DNA of 10,256 nucleotides. It comes from Chromera velia. Taxonomy: Eukaryota > Sar > Chromeraceae. The stretch's first letter is position 1; the number at the start of each line of letters is the position of its first letter. Under the pieces are notes generated by a model. It saw nothing but the letters and a program-made list of their open reading frames with translations, did not search any database and was not told the DNA's origin. Positions 7,108 to 10,256 of this stretch are shown here, in pieces. The stretch covers positions 41,111-51,366 of the forward strand of contig JAHBMJ010000278.1 in assembly GCA_018398765.1 (NCBI GenBank), in the 5' to 3' direction. The position numbers and the translations under genes were made by a program.

Positions 7108-7130
7108 GTTACTCCTAACCGTATAGTGTA
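7108..7130 (-). repeat. right terminal inverted repeat
   Basis: Perfect 23-bp reverse complement of 3313-3335, ending in TGTA and followed at once by the 8-bp duplication. Confidence 0.8.
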
Positions 7131-7138
7131 GATAAGTT
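7131..7138 (+). repeat. right target-site duplication (GATAAGTT)
   Basis: Partner of GATGAGTT at 3305-3312; the single mismatch is a transition, like every difference between the internal 315-bp copies. Confidence 0.6.
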
Positions 7139-7285
7139 TAGGATAAGATCATATTAAGATAGAGTAGGATTGATATTCTTGGTATTACCTGCTATGCTCC
7201 ACTACTTTAAAGGCGTATACCATCGTTGGTCTGTCTGCGGCTTCGTTCAGCACTAGTTAGCACTGATTGAACCTAGGTGTTGGCT

Positions 7286-7487
7286 AAAGAAAAAAAAAAA
7301 TAAGCGTTTAGAGGAAATCTTTTTTTTTTCTTTCTTTTTTACTTTTTGAACCTTAACAGCACTTAACAACAGTTGTGCAAGTTGTAGCACAACATATGAA
7401 TAACACTTGTGTAACGCTCAAATAACAGTTGTTTGACTGAAAAAGAAAAAAAGTAAAGGGTTTTAGGGGATCTTTTTTTTTTTTTTT
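7286..7487. repeat. two A-run/T-run modules
   Basis: An A-rich run, a spacer containing GTTTAGAGGAAATC, and a T-run lie at about 7286-7330. A similar order, with spacer GTTTTAGGGGATC, lies at about 7440-7487. Each module can fold as an A/T stem. The interval between them holds GTTGTGC...GCACAAC (7373-7390) and the motif ACAGTTGT. Repeated architecture suggests a duplicated retroposon scar or MITE-like ends. Confidence 0.35.
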
Positions 7488-7488
7488 A

Positions 7489-7553
7489 GCCGATGCCTAG
7501 GATTGAACTGGATACGTAGGCAACCTACTAGTAGCCAACTATATATAACCAGC
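7489..7553 (-). tRNA. degenerate tRNA-like sequence (tRNA-derived retroposon or pseudogene candidate)
   Basis: On the minus strand the 5' GCTGGTT can pair with the 3' CATCGGC over six of seven positions, counting two G-T wobbles. TCCAG-TTCAATC-CTAGG forms a T-arm-like stem-loop with one mismatch and contains the B-box-like AGTTCAATCC. AGTTGG occurs where a D-loop would be. The total is only 65 bases, and the anticodon arm cannot be drawn with a proper 7-base loop and U33, so it is not a functional tRNA. It is followed on the minus strand by TA and then a long A-run, as expected for a retroposed tRNA-related sequence. No target duplication was found. Confidence 0.28.
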
Positions 7554-7559
7554 GTGCTT

Positions 7560-8028
7560 TTCACACAATGAATTGATCCATTTACTTCAATTATTTAGTA
7601 TAGTATATAACTAAGTATATGAAAGGACCGTTTTTTTTTTTTCGTGAAGGGAATTCAAAGAATCAACAAACAGTTGTTTCCCTAGCTGTTTCCACATACA
7701 TAAATTACAACAATGGAGTTATCACATAAAAACACGGTACTCTGTTTATAACAGAAGGTTTATATAAGTAATGGCTGAGGGTAGCGCGTACCTGGGGAGG
7801 CTAGGAGATGATATTAGGAGGACACACACTCACTACGTACATGTAGAATTTTGATCATGCAGGTCGTGTTCAGGGAAGACATCACTTCGCACAGATGCAG
7901 TCAGCCTAGTGTCTGACCAACAGACAGACGTGCACGTGCATATATGCATGTAATAGTGACTGTGATACTAGTCACTCTATCTATCTTTCCATCCATCTAG
8001 GATCGGCTGTCATGCAAGTTACTACTCA
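7560..8028. other. AT-rich stretch without a gene; may include the 3' LTR of the copia-like element
   Basis: No coding sequence is recognisable. On the minus strand this interval lies downstream of the copia-type pol and its candidate purine tract, where a 3' LTR is expected. A TGAG start at 8028 would fit, but no matching second LTR is in the window, so the other end cannot be placed. Short palindromes (TGCACGTGCA) and CTAT/CCAT microsatellite strings occur near 7930-8000. Confidence 0.3.
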
Positions 8029-8035
8029 CCCCCTC
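8029..8035 (-). promoter_or_regulatory. candidate polypurine tract (GAGGGGG) before TG
   Basis: On the minus strand GAGGGGG is followed directly by TGAGTAG. It lies about 30 bases after the pol stop codon. LTR retrotransposons prime plus-strand DNA from such a tract at the inner edge of the 3' LTR, which normally begins with TG. Position and composition fit; the LTR itself is not proven. Confidence 0.35.
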
Positions 8036-8064
8036 ATGGCAGACGATCATACAAACATACGAGT

Positions 8065-8895
8065 TCACATATAGATCGAATCCCCAAACCCGATTGGCTT
8101 GGTGAGAGCATTCGCTGCCTGCACCTCACGAGGGACCCAAATCACTTTTGTCTTCACTTGCCTGCATCTCTGAATGCACCAGTCGAGCTGCTTCTGCATT
8201 CTAGTATCGGATTCGGCCACACCAGATCGGATCTGATTGTAGAGCGGATTGCAGTCAATCAAGAACTCGACTGGCATGTCTTTCTGAAGAGACCGACCAA
8301 ACAAAATCAGACGGGGAGCTTTCTTCAGGCATTCTTCCCATCCCACTGTTTCTGACGCAGTCGAACTCCCCAGCTTCCCTGTCGCACGCATTGACCTCCA
8401 TGCAAACACATTGTAGAGCTGATCACCTGCTTTCCATGCAAGGTCCACCAACAATGCAAGCCATGCATGTCTCCCTGAGTACCTCTCTCTTTCAAACGAC
8501 GAATCAACGAAGAAGACCATCTTCAGCAGGCCAGAACGAGACAGTCTGCGAAGATTCAAACCTTCTGGGTCATTCTTGATTGCATTCAGAATGCGAACAG
8601 CGATGTCCAGGTGACGCTTTGTGGGTGTGTGTGTGTATTTGGACAGGACATCATACCAGACACGCCGGAATGGAGACAGCCTCCCTCCCCACCCCAGGCA
8701 TCCGACCACCGTCGCATACACTTCCTTGAGAGACATGTCAGGCACTTCATCTTCCTTCAACTCAAGATCTTTCTCTGTGCATGAAAAAGTTGCCCCCACC
8801 CCCTTTCGTGAAATCTTGAATTCATGAAACAACTTCTCAGTGTCCACCCCCTGAAGATAGGAAGTCATGGACACTTTACATTCACGTTCATTCCC
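8065..8895 (-). CDS. Ty1/copia-type pol, connection and RNase H domains (3' part, split by a stop)
   Basis: This is the C-terminal part of the same reading frame as the reverse transcriptase, after the in-frame TAA at 8896-8898. Residue numbers count from a GTG at 8874, which is unlikely to be a true start because the frame is open back to the TAA. It starts with a copia connection-like segment (VSMTSYLQGV). RNase H residues follow: FVDSS (Asp124), STASE (Glu175), LIDCNP (Asp207) and probably QLDW (Asp231). The ending WVPREVQAANALTKP matches the copia signature usually seen as VPTxxQxADxLTKP, with Asn for the usual Asp. It ends in TGA about nine residues later. RNase H removes the RNA strand during cDNA synthesis in the element's particle. 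Acidic residues look intact, so decay is recent or the stop is tolerated. Confidence 0.85.
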   Translation of the reverse strand, partial: GNERECKVSMTSYLQGVDTEKLFHEFKISRKGVGATFSCTEKDLELKEDEVPDMSLKEVYATVVGCLGWGGRLSPFRRVWYDVLSKYTHTPTKRHLDIAVRILNAIKNDPEGLNLRRLSRSGLLKMVFFVDSSFERERYSGRHAWLALLVDLAWKAGDQLYNVFAWRSMRATGKLGSSTASETVGWEECLKKAPRLILFGRSLQKDMPVEFLIDCNPLYNQIRSGVAESDTRMQKQLDWCIQRCRQVKTKVIWVPREVQAANALTKPIGFGDSIYM

Positions 8896-9639
8896 TTAAA
8901 AATCCATGCCTGAATACTTGAAATGATATGAACGCATGTCAAGCTTTCTAATCTTTCCGAATTCCATTTCACCCTGCAGATGACGAATCAACAAATCAAT
9001 CGACCCAAACCCAATCATGCCAAACACATCATCGATCCAATTTACGAGCACATTCTTCTTTTCGTCAAGTGCAATGCCCAATTCCACTCTCATGAACCCC
9101 GCCCTTCCAGCCGCCCCGACCCACTTGTCATCAAACAGCTTGGAGGACACAGGCATTCCGTAGAGCCCCCGCTTCACCTCACGGATCTGTCCGGGTCTCA
9201 GGCTTCTTGCGTACTTCTTGATTCTCTCCCACTTCTTGGGCTTCATCTCGGGGTAGGGACAGACGTTTGGAATGGGGGGCATCCATTCTGGCATGCGGGT
9301 ATACATCCTCTCTGCATTGTTATCATCTGACTGCAGAAAAGCACCTTTCACATCACCGACAAAGAACTGCAGTGAGTGAGCCAGAGCCCAAATGATGCAA
9401 AGAAAAATCAGGGCAGGGAGAGGGGTACCTGTGAAGGTATCAATTTTTCTTTTGTCTCTGAACCCCCTGGCAAAGCATCGCGCCTTAGCCACCCTCTTTT
9501 TCGACTTGGGAAGAGAGTATCTGCGAGAAACGCCCCCGTTCGGCCCCACTGGAGGCTTTGTTTCCTTTTCTCCCTTTCTTTTCTCCTCTTCCTTTTCCTT
9601 CCACGTCAATCTCCATCCCAGATCCATCACTGTCTTCAC
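8896..9639 (-). CDS. Ty1/copia-type reverse transcriptase domain (pol fragment)
   Basis: The 247 codons carry the RVT_2 order of motifs. GWRLTWK (8-14) corresponds to the usual RWVFTWK; KARCFARGF (52-60) to KARLVARGF; GDVKGAFLQ (95-103) to DVKTAFLNG with catalytic Asp96; GLYGM (158-162) to SLYGLKQ; and VNWIDDVFG (199-207) to the YVDD box with Asp203 and Asp204. It copies element RNA into DNA. Residues 15-50 form a Lys/Glu/Arg-rich insert before KARCFARGF. The GTG at 9639 is only the first possible start after a TGA at 9646-9648; the true protein should continue upstream into integrase, which is absent, so the copy is 5'-truncated or frameshifted. The frame ends at TAA, but homology continues in the same frame into the RNase H part. 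Confidence 0.9.
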   Translation of the reverse strand: MKTVMDLGWRLTWKEKEEEKRKGEKETKPPVGPNGGVSRRYSLPKSKKRVAKARCFARGFRDKRKIDTFTGTPLPALIFLCIIWALAHSLQFFVGDVKGAFLQSDDNNAERMYTRMPEWMPPIPNVCPYPEMKPKKWERIKKYARSLRPGQIREVKRGLYGMPVSSKLFDDKWVGAAGRAGFMRVELGIALDEKKNVLVNWIDDVFGMIGFGSIDLLIRHLQGEMEFGKIRKLDMRSYHFKYSGMDF

Positions 9640-9645
9640 TTTCCG

Positions 9646-9830
9646 TCACATTGCGATATGTAGTTGTTCGCTCTAGCCGGAGTTGATCGCCCGAGCTAAT
9701 CATGCTGTAATGAATTAAGTCAAAGAGTAAGATTATCCTGAAAGCGTCTTTCCAGTCATGCACTAAGTTGAGTACTAAGCTTGCATTCAAGTCCGTCCAT
9801 GCCTATGTCGTTCTATGGGTGCGCCCCTAA
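9646..9830. other. junction region between two retroelements
   Basis: If the copia-type element were intact, this interval would encode the end of integrase and the start of reverse transcriptase on the minus strand. No such motifs are visible. A minus-strand frame shifted by one base (9485-9790) includes the string HDWKDAFR, which loosely resembles the segment before RT in some elements, but that is weak. It could be frameshifted coding sequence or unrelated flank. Confidence 0.3.

Positions 9831-10256
<426 letters not shown>

Larger units (their letters stand above)
3313..7130. mobile_element. hAT-like DNA transposon, apparently non-autonomous or decayed
   Basis: The ends are a perfect 23-bp inverted repeat beginning TACACTATACGGTTAGG (3313-3335 and 7108-7130), flanked by an 8-bp duplication with one mismatch. 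Both subterminal regions carry repeated GGTTAC/GTAACC and GGTAAT motifs, as seen at hAT ends where transposase binds. Known hAT elements such as Ac and Tam3 also start with TA and make 8-bp duplications; assignment to hAT rests on these features, not on a protein. The 3.8-kb interior has no frame with recognisable transposase motifs, and the longest frames are about 145 codons. Two copies of a 315-bp module lie near the two ends, so the element may be a composite or a merger of two smaller family members around 4022-6409. Confidence 0.62.
8065..9645 (-). pseudogene. 5'-truncated copia-like pol with one internal in-frame stop
   Basis: The reverse transcriptase and RNase H portions lie in one frame (9639 and 8874 differ by 765 bases, 255 codons) and are separated only by TAA at 8896-8898. 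The sequence around the stop (KYSGMDF, stop, GNEREC, then VSMTSYLQG) lines up with the normal copia connection between RT and RNase H, so no intron or frameshift is needed. Integrase, protease and gag are missing, because the frame closes at a TGA at 9646-9648. The neighbouring LTR-like sequence to the right belongs to a different, oppositely oriented element. Stop-codon readthrough is possible but unproven. Confidence 0.7.

Noticed and set aside
9485-9790. Minus-strand frame overlapping the RT start as an extra gene.
   Set aside because: It is mostly a shadow of the RT frame; only a short upstream string (HDWKDAFR) is even suggestive.

Overview
The window reads as eukaryotic, transposable-element-rich DNA with no recognisable host gene. 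Evidence for this is a reverse transcriptase/RNase H pair of Ty1/copia type, a probable LTR with a tRNA-iMet-like primer-binding site and a gag-like start, several nested inverted-repeat structures, homopolymer A/T tracts and very sparse coding. The lineage cannot be fixed from the sequence. The divergent copia-like pol, with K/E/R-rich inserts, would suit a microbial alga or protist, but that is inference.

Layout from left to right. (1) 106-2865 is bounded by inverted arrays of the pentamer TATCG and is probably a non-autonomous DNA element. Inside it, 1695-2611 is bounded by a second inverted repeat whose arms each carry a GGGGGG/CCCCCC hairpin. (2) 2866-3312 is AT-rich and holds a dense cluster of overlapping hairpins at 3114-3212. 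(3) 3313-7130 is the best-defined mobile element: a perfect 23-bp terminal inverted repeat, a flanking 8-bp target duplication with one mismatch, and clustered GGTTAC/GTAACC-type subterminal motifs, which together suggest a hAT-like DNA transposon. Its interior has no recognisable transposase, but it contains two direct copies of a 315-bp module that differ at 20 positions, all of them transitions. (4) 7131-8060 is AT-rich, with A-run/T-run modules and a minus-strand tRNA-like sequence abutting a poly(A) tract. (5) 8065-9645, minus strand, is the 3' half of a copia-type pol gene (reverse transcriptase, then RNase H), interrupted by one in-frame TAA. A purine tract just downstream could prime plus-strand synthesis. 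(6) 9831 to the right edge, plus strand, looks like the 5' end of a different LTR retrotransposon: LTR-like segment, primer-binding site, leader with hairpins, and a gag-like start rich in Gln and coiled-coil residues that runs off the window.

The two retroelements face each other, and the copia pol lacks its integrase and gag portions upstream, so the right end looks like truncation or nesting. No element appears intact within the window, and no genes are seen acting together as a system beyond the RT and RNase H domains of one polyprotein.
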